Origin: Schizochytrium sp. TIO01
Taxonomy: Eukaryota; Sar; Bigyra; Thraustochytrida; Thraustochytriidae
NCBI GenBank assembly: GCA_004764695.1
Contig: SMSO01000033.1
Coordinates: 201,001 to 265,000 of the forward strand
Direction: 5' to 3'
Length of the DNA: 64,000 nt
Below, piece after piece: positions 53,612-62,727 of this stretch. The translations under genes and the position numbers were made by a program. Under the pieces are notes generated by a model that worked only from the letters and a program-made list of their open reading frames with translations, had not been told where the DNA came from and ran no database searches. Position 1 is the stretch's first letter; each line of letters starts with the position of its first letter.

Positions 53612-55243
53612 ATGAGCGCTAACCAAAACCTCACGCTCTCTATCCAGGTGCCTCACTTTGTGACGAGCATGCTGGAGACCATTCCTGGAGCAACGGAATA
53701 TCTCAAGTGGTGGATTAACCTCTGGCGCGAGAACCCCGTGCACCTTCTTGTGGAGACCACGCTCATTCTTCTCATCCTCTACATCCTTCTGCAGCGTCCC
53801 AGTAAGAAGAAATCAAAGATGGAGACTCTTCCTGCCGCTGTGGCTCAGGAGCTTCTCAATGAGTATGAGCCCGAGCCTCTGTGCCCTCCCATGAATGAGA
53901 ACGCTCGCATGGTTCTTGAAGATACAGTTCTGATCGAGAGCAAGCCTGCAAAGTACGTCAAGGTTGAGGGCCAGGACAAGGAGCTTCTTAACCTCACCAC
54001 GATGGACTTTTTGGGCTTCAGCCAGCGTCCCGAGATCCACAAGTCTGCCAAAGATGCCTTGAACAAGTATGGCTGCGGATCCTGTGGTCCTCGTGGCTTC
54101 TACGGCTCCATTGATGTGCACGTTTTTCTTGAGCGTGACCTCGCTAACTTTTTCGGTACTGATGAGTGCATTGTGTACTCTGATGCAGACTCGACGGCTT
54201 CGAGTTCTATTCCTGCCTTTTCGAACCGTGCTGACCTTCTCGTCGTCGACGAAGCTGTAAATGAAGCCATCTTGACCGGCCTGAACCTGTCTCGCAGCCG
54301 TGTCTTGTTTTTCAAGCACAACGACATGGAAGACCTTACCCGCGTTCTTGAAAGGGTTGCCGAGGAGGACCGTCGCCTTAAGCGCAAGCCTCAGCGTCGC
54401 TTCATCGTGGTAGAAGGTCTTTACCGCAACTACGGTGATATTTGCCCTCTTGATGAGGTTGTGCAGCTCAAGAATAAGTTCAAGTGGCGTCTCTTTGTGG
54501 ACGAGAGCTACTCTATTGGTATCTTCGGTGCAAACGGCAAGGGTGTAGCCGAACACTTTGGTATTCCCATCTCGGAAATCGACCTCTTTGTCTCTTCACT
54601 TAGTACAACAATGTCTTCTGTTGGTGGATTCTGTGTTGGTTCTCGTGAGGTTGTCGAGCACCAGCGTCTTAGTGGCGCTGGTTACTGCTTTTCAGCTAGT
54701 TCGCCACCTTTTGTTTCCACCGTCGCTTCCGAGGTTCTTACTCTCATGTCGAAGGAGGCGCGCACAAAGCTCATGCCGGCACTCAAACGTAACGCGCAGC
54801 ACTTTCACAACGAGATCCGCAAGCTTGGTGCTGAGGAGCTTGTTACCGTGAGTAACCCATCTTCGGCCCTTGTCCATGTCCGCTTGGCTCCTAAGTACCA
54901 GCTTGCTGAAGAAGGTTCTGAGTATGACGACGCCACCCGATGTGCAGAGGACAAGACTCTGCGTAAGATCACCACATTGATGCGCGACGAGGGTGTTCTT
55001 GCCACTGTGGCAAACTATATCACCTCTTCTGATCCTGCTAAACAAATGATCAGTAATGTCAAGCGCCCGGCTCTCCCACCGCCGTCGATTCGTTTTGCGT
55101 TGACTGCGATCCATGATCAGAATGAGCTGACCAAGGCCGCGCAAGCTCTTGTCAAGTGTACACGAATTGCTCTCAAGGATCACCCGACCTCCAGTCCTTC
55201 TGTGGAAACCGCGCCCACCGATAACCTTCGCCGTCGTAGGTAG
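53612..55243 (+). CDS. SPTLC1: Serine palmitoyltransferase subunit 1 (LCB1)
   Basis: The start is ATG 53612 (543 aa, AAAATGA); nine upstream codons begin with TTG. A luminal or cytosolic head (1-42) is followed by a membrane helix (VHLLVETTLILLILYILL, about 43-60) and a Lys-rich stop. The PLP-type II aminotransferase fold follows. LCB1 signatures are YGCGSCGPRGFYGSIDVH (about 150-168, including the Cys corresponding to human C133), VDESYSIGIFGANGKG (about 302) and SSVGGFC followed by HQRLSGAGYCFSASSPPF (about 350). As in all LCB1 proteins, the PLP-binding Lys is absent at the SLSTTMSSVGG position. It must therefore work with LCB2, which carries the Lys, to condense serine with an acyl-CoA in the ER, the first step of sphingolipid synthesis. 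The C-terminus ends in an Arg cluster (RRRR). Confidence 0.96.
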   Translation: MSANQNLTLSIQVPHFVTSMLETIPGATEYLKWWINLWRENPVHLLVETTLILLILYILLQRPSKKKSKMETLPAAVAQELLNEYEPEPLCPPMNENARMVLEDTVLIESKPAKYVKVEGQDKELLNLTTMDFLGFSQRPEIHKSAKDALNKYGCGSCGPRGFYGSIDVHVFLERDLANFFGTDECIVYSDADSTASSSIPAFSNRADLLVVDEAVNEAILTGLNLSRSRVLFFKHNDMEDLTRVLERVAEEDRRLKRKPQRRFIVVEGLYRNYGDICPLDEVVQLKNKFKWRLFVDESYSIGIFGANGKGVAEHFGIPISEIDLFVSSLSTTMSSVGGFCVGSREVVEHQRLSGAGYCFSASSPPFVSTVASEVLTLMSKEARTKLMPALKRNAQHFHNEIRKLGAEELVTVSNPSSALVHVRLAPKYQLAEEGSEYDDATRCAEDKTLRKITTLMRDEGVLATVANYITSSDPAKQMISNVKRPALPPPSIRFALTAIHDQNELTKAAQALVKCTRIALKDHPTSSPSVETAPTDNLRRRR

Positions 55244-55582
55244 AGCATGCTATTGCTTGTACGCGACTGTTTCTGAATCAAATGCCACACAATCAAACAT
55301 TATAATGCATTCCCAAAACAAATCTTGGAACTGTTATTTTTACCCATTGTTCTCTTTGCTCGATTACGATCTATGAGGGATAGGAGGAAATTCTTAGACT
55401 TTTCACAATCAAGACATATAATATTGTCTCTTGCTGTGTAACTAGACCGACCACCTTGCAGAAACATTGTACAAGTATTTGCAGAGTCCTTTGTGACACG
55501 GAGGCGACCACGGGAGGTCCTGAACGTTGCAGTTTTGCGAAAAGCAAAAGGAAAAAAAAAAATGACTTTACAATCAGATTTA
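55244..55582. other. 339-nt convergent intergenic region
   Basis: Between LCB1 (+) and the alpha/beta hydrolase (-). It is AT-rich, contains an A-run at about 55552-55561, and has no gene. Confidence 0.6.
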
Positions 55583-56281
55583 CTACAAAAGGGAATCTAG
55601 AAAAGTAGATACCGGCTGCAGAAGTTTCTTCTCCTCACCATGCCAAAAATGGTCTACATTATCAAAGACCTCCACTTTCCCCGGGTGATCCATCCCTGTA
55701 ACAAAGCTCTCAAGACTGTTAACATTTGCGAATTGGTCATCTTTTCCAATAAGGAAGAGTTTTGGAAGGTTGCGATCTGCAAGCTTAAAGTGAGAACCCA
55801 AAGCACAGCTTGCTACGCGCCCATAAGGATATGACACTGCAACATAGCCTTTTAAGCCATCGCAATCCACACCACACCCTACTGCTGAGCCAAAACTATA
55901 TCCTACGAGACCCACGCCTTGAATATCCGGCTGTTGTTTCAGGAATTCCAGAGCTGCTTTGACATCTTTCCGTTCATCTTTGCCAGCCCACGAAGAACTT
56001 CCTTGAGAGTTGCCAACTCCTCTGAAATTAATTGCCAGGATGGTGAAGCCTTGCTTTGTTAGCCCTCGTGCAAGAGCAGTCACCACGTTGTTGTGCATGT
56101 CTCCACCAAGTTTCGGGTGTGGGTGTGTTAACAACACGCCAAGATGACGACGCTGCTCCTGCAGCTCCTCCCGTGAAGAAGGCAATGGAGATTCTGGGGG
56201 GATTAGAAGGACGCCTTCCAGCTCGACGCCATCCTCGGTCTTGACGCGCACCTCGCGCACGGATCCCGACGGAGCAGACAT
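55583..56281 (-). CDS. Small alpha/beta hydrolase
   Basis: The start is ATG 56281 (232 aa); three more codons upstream lead only to a TTG. It shows the alpha/beta hydrolase layout of a bacterial-type family with a THPHPKLGGDMHNNVV oxyanion block (about 50-66). The strand and turn INFRGVGNSQG follow (about 87-97), then the nucleophile elbow GYSFGS (Ser about 128). The acid lies in IGKDDQF (Asp 181/182) and the His in NVDHFWHG (about 211). The complete triad predicts an active esterase or acyl hydrolase; the substrate is unknown. There is no signal peptide or membrane segment, so it is likely cytosolic. The family is common in proteobacteria and also known in fungi and plants, so transfer is possible but not shown. 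Confidence 0.88.
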   Translation of the reverse strand: MSAPSGSVREVRVKTEDGVELEGVLLIPPESPLPSSREELQEQRRHLGVLLTHPHPKLGGDMHNNVVTALARGLTKQGFTILAINFRGVGNSQGSSSWAGKDERKDVKAALEFLKQQPDIQGVGLVGYSFGSAVGCGVDCDGLKGYVAVSYPYGRVASCALGSHFKLADRNLPKLFLIGKDDQFANVNSLESFVTGMDHPGKVEVFDNVDHFWHGEEKKLLQPVSTFLDSLL

Positions 56282-56908
56282 TGAGTTCAAGATCCAAGTT
56301 CAACTTTGCAGATTTGTTGCTATGAAAAGAGCAAAAATAAAAATCACACAGATATTTTTATTTAGTTTTAGTTTTAATCTGAAAAAGAAAAGAAAAGAAA
56401 AGAAAAGAGCACTACAACATGCCCAAAAGATAATGTATGTATCCTGTGTAGTGCCCACATATGTATTTTGCAGCTCATTGTTTGCTTTGGTTACGCTATA
56501 AAGGTTCCTGCACTATTTCAATTTATTCCTATTCATTGTTACTTTAAAAGGTAAGAAAGGAAAGAAATAAGAGCTCATTTAGGTAGCGAAGAAGACCAAA
56601 ATAGTGAATGAGAACAGCACAACTTGAAGAAATTTAGTTGTGAGACTATGCAACATAACGACGAATAAGAAATTCAAGAAACACGTCATGTCCATACCAA
56701 CTGTGGAGGAAAGGTGTAAGTTGCTTTACTGAAAACAAGAACCTTAGCAAAATGATGGAGCAGGCTATGTAGAACTCGTGCCGAGTAATTCTGTCAAGTA
56801 GTGAGTGTTTCTGCAGCAAAAGCAGCTTTCAGCTTAAAACAAACATGTATAATGCCAGAGTAGGGCACTTTTGGTCTAAGGGTTCCCAACGATGAAGAAA
56901 TCATTACC

Positions 56909-56945
<37 letters not shown>

Positions 56946-57084
56946 TATTCGTGATACTAGGGACTTCATGTCTCGTCGCTCACATGTCGCATAAGAATTT
57001 GGTTTTGAAGGTGTATGGTAGGTACTCCTAACTATTATGTAGTAGTCATGTTCAGAACTACTTGTTCCATATGTTCCACAAGTT
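56282..57084. other. 803-nt intergenic stretch with ATT microsatellite
   Basis: Upstream of the hydrolase (-) and downstream of the small acidic minus-strand frame. AAAAG repeats lie at about 56383-56407 and an (ATT)n tract at 56908-56942. Nothing codes. Confidence 0.6.
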
Positions 57085-57372
57085 CTACCACCTTAACCGT
57101 GACAGTGTTTCATCGCAGCATTGAGAAGAAACCCTCTCGCTTGCGACAATTCTGCTTCGAGGGAAGATGCCAAACCAGCCTGGGTAGCGTGGCTCTCTAA
57201 TCATCCTCGGCCCTGTTCGTTGAGGCTCATCCTTGGGGTATTGGATCTTCTTCATTCGCTCCGCAACGTCGATGTCTTCTTTCCAATCGTCTTCATCTTC
57301 CTCCTCGTCGGCATCTTGGGCGCTGTCATCGCCCCCTGGGAGTCTTGATTCATCTTCAAATGAGAAATTCAT
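57085..57372 (-). CDS. Unrecognised 95-aa acidic protein, divergent from the F-box gene
   Basis: This frame starts at ATG 57372 with a G at -3. It has an acidic stretch (DADEEEDEDDWKEDID, about 21-36), a basic hinge (ERMKKIQYPKDEPQ) and an aromatic core (REPRYPGWFGIFPRSR, about 60-75). Codon choice looks natural on this strand. It overlaps in antisense the first 86 codons of the longest frame of the F-box gene, so only one reading is likely to be real. The F-box gene has a better ATG at 57491, which would leave a 118-nt divergent promoter between the two. I do not recognise the family. Confidence 0.4.
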   Translation of the reverse strand: MNFSFEDESRLPGGDDSAQDADEEEDEDDWKEDIDVAERMKKIQYPKDEPQRTGPRMIREPRYPGWFGIFPRSRIVASERVSSQCCDETLSRLRW

Positions 57373-57490
57373 CTCGCCCTTGAGCCAACATTTGACTGCA
57401 GACGATGCTCTTCCCTTAAACCAAGGCAGTACCGCGTTGAGCAGGCCCAAATACAAAGCGAAAAACACGCAAGCCTACATTGAATCGATC

Positions 57491-60316
57491 ATGAAAACCG
57501 GTGCCAAAAAACGCAAACGGGGTCGCAGAATTTCGCAAGGCCCTTCTAGGCGACTCGCTCTTCTAGCAGATTCTCGAGTTGGTCTACGAGGTCTTGAAGT
57601 TCTTGCCGCTGCTCACGCTCTTCCGGTTGTATTCTCATTTCTTGATGACAAATCCCTCGCTGCATTACAGACAACTGCTCGACTTCCTCAACTCATGGGG
57701 GCATTGAAACTTGCTTGGCTAGCGCGTTTGGAGCGCGTTGGGGGCAATAGTGTAATGCAAAAGTATATCTTGGCTGGTTCTGACAATAGCATGGATATCG
57801 ATGTGCGGTTGGCTTACGCATTTCATGAACGTGTGCATCGGAAGTGGCGAGGCGATCAATCTGGTCCTATGCGAGAGCAACGAGGCGAGACCGTGCAGCG
57901 ACTGCGCAGAATTGTGCGTGTCAAGTGTCAGGTGAGCCCATTTTCCCTTCAGGCTGTGAGACTAAGTGATTCGGAGCGTGAGCGCGAGTTCTCATCGACA
58001 ACAATAATGGCGAGTGCAGGTCCGAACTTGAAGCTTGGCGTGCACGATCTTGCTAAAGCAGCTGACCACTCGATGGATATCTCGAATGACTCACCATATG
58101 ATGTCATGACGTGTGCCGATACGTCAAAATTGGTAAGGAGTTGTGCCTTGACAGGTAGTTTTGGAGATGCAACTTTGGTCACGGGTTCGAGCGACGGCCT
58201 TGAGGTTTGGAGCCACAAGGGCGAGGACTTACGAAGCCAACTAGTCATGCCAAATGACGGAGCTAGCGTGATATCTCTGCATGGGCGCTGGAGTGAAGCG
58301 GAGCTTCTTTCATGCGATTCCCGTGGTCATGTCAGTCTTTGGGATATCTGTCGTGCAACGCAAATTTCAACGCAGACAGCTGTGGAGGCCAAATGGATCA
58401 GCCCTATTGGTGAGCGTGAAGTCATGCTTGCAACTTACAACGAAGTGTGGCGCTGGGACCCGCGGTGCAAACTTGCTGCTCATGCAGGCCTCCAGCTCGT
58501 GTATCAAGATACTCCCGGCAACAACGCTTCTTCCATTACCAGTCTTGGGGCTTGCTCAGGTCGATTTGCCATCTCAAAGGGCGATTTCCAAGGCGTGGAA
58601 ATGCACGACTTAAGACGCGGTATTAATGGTCCGCGGAACGCTGTGAAGTCCTTGGGCAAGGGCTACGGCGGTGGGCTTCAATTTGATGATGAAAAAATCA
58701 TGTTAAGAGCGCGTCGGCCATTTATAGATCCCGTTGCCTGTACTCACGATCTGGTTCCGGTCCTCTCATTTGAGCTTCCTGTATCGCAGTCCGGACGCGA
58801 CCGCCTCAGTGATTTCTGCAGCGACTCAAACTCCGTTTGTGTTGTGCGTTCTGATGCCTCTGGCCAGCAAATCTTTATGTGGAATCTGGAGCCTGAGCCT
58901 CTTCTCATGGGAAGACGCGCTGTTCTTGACACATTCGAGCCAGTCCATCGCTCATCTTCCTCCTCCTCCTCCTCCTCCTCCTCAACGTTCTCTCTCCTCG
59001 AAAGCGCGGAACGAGAGACACTTTTTTCGTATGAATCCTGCTTCGTGCCACGTGCACCTGCTCTCATGCCTAAACCGGCTGCACGATTGCCTTCAACGTC
59101 GTCCACCTCTCATGCTGCATCGTCACCCTTTAGTCACCCTCATAGAACCAGTGCAAGCAGGAACGCCTCTTTTTCCACATTCCCATCATCATCCTCTTCA
59201 TCATCCTCACCATTAGAAGCCCGTGGCCCGCATGCTTTCTCGAAGAGACCAAGGTCAGACCTAGGACTTCCTGAGGCGTCTCGACTTGACGTTGTCTCTG
59301 CGAAATCGTCGGATCCTGGGCTTTTCTCATCAGTAGTGACCTCCTCATCCTCTGCAACAACTGGGAGCCCAGCTTTTCGTGCATCTTCGCCTGTGCCTCC
59401 AATTCCGTCAACGCCGCTCTCGTCACATCATTATCCCGCCAGCAGCCCTCCTTCCTCCTCCACGCCAGCTTTCGCCTCACCACTGCCAAGTCAAGCACCA
59501 GCACCAGCACCAGCCCCGCCCCTGCCAGCAGAGCCCAGCGCATTCAGGAACATCATCACCACAGAGCGCAGAAACGCCGCTTTCGGGAGCAGCCCAGCTC
59601 CGTCCTTGTCTGTTCTTCGAGGCCAGAGTGCCGCAACGTCCTCCTCCTCCTCCTCCTCCTCCTCCTCCTCCTCCTCCTCCTCTGCGTCTTCATCTCCATC
59701 TCCTCCTCCTCCAAGTTCTTCTTCGCCTTGGACGCATCTTCGTCCTCGCGGGGCTCCATCTTCTTCTTCTCCATCTTCTCCATCTTCAACCTCTGCTGTG
59801 TCTTCCTCCGCACTGTCACCGGCGACCTCCAAACTTGGTTCTGCCGCGGGTCTTTCGTCCTGCCGGCCTCTTCCCAGCTCGGCTTCCCTGCTCCCCAAGC
59901 GGCAAGACCTCGCGTCCTCCTCCTCCTCCTCCTCCTCCTCGTTGCCCTCATCGTCGTTGTCGTCGTTGTCGTCGTCGTCGTTGTCGTCGTCGTCGACCTC
60001 GCTCTCAAAGGCGCACACCGTGCCAGGGCCCAGCTTGGAGGCGCTTGCACCTGTAGATTCCGCCACGCCCCCTCGAGGCCTCGCCAATTGCGGCGGCGTC
60101 CTGCTGCCTTTGGGCACGCCGGCGGCCTCTGCAATTGCATCTGCGTCTGCATCTGCGTCCCGCTCGCCGCTGCCCTCGAGCACGGCGGCCTCCTCGTCGT
60201 CGCCGTTGCCGTTCTCGGCGCCGTTCTCGACGTCGCCGTCGGCGTCGTGGTCGACGTCCTCGAGCTCCTCGAGCACCAAGAAGAGCAAAATTCGCAGCGG
60301 AGTTCGCCTCCTGTAG
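57491..60316 (+). CDS. F-box / WD40-like protein with giant Ser/Pro-rich tail
   Basis: The chosen start is ATG 57491 (941 aa, A at -3). The frame is open upstream to a TTG at 57233 with another ATG at 57272 in poor context. A basic head (KTGAKKRKRGRR) is followed by an F-box-like segment (ALPVVFSFLDDKSLAALQ, about 40-60). A beta-propeller-like region follows, with WD-like strands ATLVTGSSDGLEVWSH, AELLSCDSRGHVSLWDI, EVMLATYNEVWRWDP and SGQQIFMWNLEP (about 230-475). From about residue 485 to the end it is low-complexity Ser/Pro/Ala with long Ser runs encoded by TCC repeats (58950-58985, 59640-59680, 59918-59995). F-box/WD proteins select substrates for SCF ubiquitin ligases; substrate unknown. 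Ser-run lengths may be polymorphic. Confidence 0.75.
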   Translation: MKTGAKKRKRGRRISQGPSRRLALLADSRVGLRGLEVLAAAHALPVVFSFLDDKSLAALQTTARLPQLMGALKLAWLARLERVGGNSVMQKYILAGSDNSMDIDVRLAYAFHERVHRKWRGDQSGPMREQRGETVQRLRRIVRVKCQVSPFSLQAVRLSDSEREREFSSTTIMASAGPNLKLGVHDLAKAADHSMDISNDSPYDVMTCADTSKLVRSCALTGSFGDATLVTGSSDGLEVWSHKGEDLRSQLVMPNDGASVISLHGRWSEAELLSCDSRGHVSLWDICRATQISTQTAVEAKWISPIGEREVMLATYNEVWRWDPRCKLAAHAGLQLVYQDTPGNNASSITSLGACSGRFAISKGDFQGVEMHDLRRGINGPRNAVKSLGKGYGGGLQFDDEKIMLRARRPFIDPVACTHDLVPVLSFELPVSQSGRDRLSDFCSDSNSVCVVRSDASGQQIFMWNLEPEPLLMGRRAVLDTFEPVHRSSSSSSSSSSSTFSLLESAERETLFSYESCFVPRAPALMPKPAARLPSTSSTSHAASSPFSHPHRTSASRNASFSTFPSSSSSSSSPLEARGPHAFSKRPRSDLGLPEASRLDVVSAKSSDPGLFSSVVTSSSSATTGSPAFRASSPVPPIPSTPLSSHHYPASSPPSSSTPAFASPLPSQAPAPAPAPPLPAEPSAFRNIITTERRNAAFGSSPAPSLSVLRGQSAATSSSSSSSSSSSSSSSASSSPSPPPPSSSSPWTHLRPRGAPSSSSPSSPSSTSAVSSSALSPATSKLGSAAGLSSCRPLPSSASLLPKRQDLASSSSSSSSSLPSSSLSSLSSSSLSSSSTSLSKAHTVPGPSLEALAPVDSATPPRGLANCGGVLLPLGTPAASAIASASASASRSPLPSSTAASSSSPLPFSAPFSTSPSASWSTSSSSSSTKKSKIRSGVRLL

Positions 60317-60736
60317 ACCAGCCACCCACCCGCCCACCTCGGCTCGTGGACGCCTTGTGGAATTTGGCAATCAGTTCGTGGACTTGGGCGAAGAAGAGGA
60401 ATGAATTCGTCTCCAGGGTCGTCCGTCCACCCACCCACCCACCCACCCATCCCTCTCCGTGGCAGCAAAATCGCAATTGGTGATCATCGCCGCAAATATC
60501 ATCATCATCATCATGATCATTTCTTCTTCTGCTGCTGCTCAATCGTCATCTCCTTCGCGGCGGTCTCTCAGAAAGCGATGACGGAGCTCAACTCAACTCC
60601 ACATTTCACGGCGAAGGACGCAGGATTAGAAATGGCCAAATGTCTACTTTTTTACAGCTAGCTCATCATCGGCGGTGGGTCGATTGATGGTCGATCGTTT
60701 GGCCTTTGGGAGCGCTCATTTGCAGAGATTCCGTCT

Positions 60737-60771
<35 letters not shown>

Positions 60772-62695
60772 TTGATTAATGAAGGCAGTGCAAATGGCAT
60801 GGAATGGCATGGAATGACATGGAATGACATAAATTGAAATGAGCGATTGATTCGCATCGGAATTTTGTAGATTTTATAGATAGATTGATTTTTAATTTTA
60901 ATTGAAAAAATTAAATAAACAGGAAATTGGAAAATGAAATTGGAAAATGAAAATGAAAATGAAAATGAAGAACCTACCTCCTCAGTTGTTCTGTTTTCTT
61001 GAACTGCCTGTTGACACGGGAAGGAAGACATCGCCTCTTTGCCAATACCACATCCGCTTGGCTTCCTCCATGCATCCATCCCTCCGCTCGCCGAGCTGAG
61101 ACGACGGGTCCTCGCACGAATCGAGGCTCTTTTATACGTTTCTCGCCCGCCTTCTTCGTGGCCATCGTCGTTGTACAAATGAATGAGTGAATGGATGAAT
61201 GAATGAATGAATTTATGATTAGTCTTTATTTCTCAGAGGGGGAAATAAATGACTTTATTTTACTAACTTAAAAATTAAAACGCTGTAGAAAGTACTTTGC
61301 TAACTAAAACAAACAAAGCACACTGTGAAATGAAATGAAATGAAATGAAACTTGAGCTTAGAAACAACATCAAATCGAGACTGATTACCATCGTCCGCCC
61401 AGAAAGAGAAGTTTTAGCGAAGGAATCCCTCCCTGCATCCCAAATGGCGTCTCTCATAGCTGCAGAGCAACGCGGAGTCGGGTGCAATGCAATACTACGC
61501 AGCATAGTTCAGGGTACTGTGTTGGCCCGTACTTAATCATATTGCGTTGCAGTATTCAGTATTCCAACCACAAATCTTTGCGCTAACACCTAATAAACCA
61601 GAGTGCCAAAATGAAGAACCAAACACTTGAACAAGCAAGCACCTGCCTGCCACCAAGCGAGCAAGCGAGCAAGCGAGCAAGCGGGCAAGCGGGCAAGCAG
61701 GCAAGCCGTTGCTCCATGCCAGCACAGGTGCCAGTTCCCGCGTGCCGGTCGTCGTCAACGGGACGATGGCAAGCTCGCCATGGCGTGCTGAGGCCGGCGA
61801 TGACTGAGCAAGCAAGCAAGCAAGCAAGCGAGCGAGCGCCACCTCACCTCTCCTCGCTTCGCTCCACTTCACCGCAGCCGTTGGCGACGTCGACAAAGGT
61901 GAAATGCGGGAGGGGAGGCAAACCGCTCTCCGCTCGAGGCGAGACAGAGCAGGCTCCTGGGGCCGCAGGAATCAGGAATCCTTTGTCGCCAGCTCCAACT
62001 TGATTACATGCAGTAGAGAGAGGTTGAAAGCAACTTAGGCCATATCGCTCATGTGTTTATTGCGCTACGCGAGTGCGTGGAGCTCGCCTGATTGCTTGCC
62101 TGATTGCTTGGTCTTGATTGATCGGTTGAACGGCCCATCCATCGAATGATGGAGTCGTGGAGGCCATCGCCGTCGTTCATGACGACGGCGACGACCATGT
62201 TGGCGAATGATTCATTGCTTCGTTTCTGCACACCCGCACATTTTAATATTTAGGACATTGTTTATTTATTTATTATTTGTTGTTTTATATATTTTGATAA
62301 AATATTTCGCTGTTTTCAGGTTGTTTGTTGTTGATAATAAAAAACTCAAGTTGAAAACATTGAAGTTGAAAAGGGTACGAAGGCAATAGCAGTGCCTAGT
62401 GCCTTCCTACTCCATGAAAGTTTTAACTAACTTACTTACTTACTTCAAGGCGAAGAAACCTGAGCGAATTGGAACCAGCCATGCCTGTCTGTCTGTCTTC
62501 AGGATGTGCAGGTTTGTGCTGGTTTGACCAAAGCGTATGGCGCTGCGAATTGTACTGCTGGCCAAGGTAGGTTCTGCGTGGCCTCGGGTCTTCATGAGCT
62601 GGCTCACGACAACCGAAAGGCCTTCGTTTCGCATATTTGTCTCTGCTGTCTTTTGTCTTTTCAATGATCGATCATGATCATCAAACGAAAAGGGG

Positions 62696-62727
<32 letters not shown>

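Noticed and set aside
59491-60542. Acidic and Arg/Thr-rich frames of more than 320 codons opposite the F-box gene
   Set aside because: Complement of TCC/TCG serine codons gives Glu/Asp or Arg runs; non-ATG or late starts and no independent domain.
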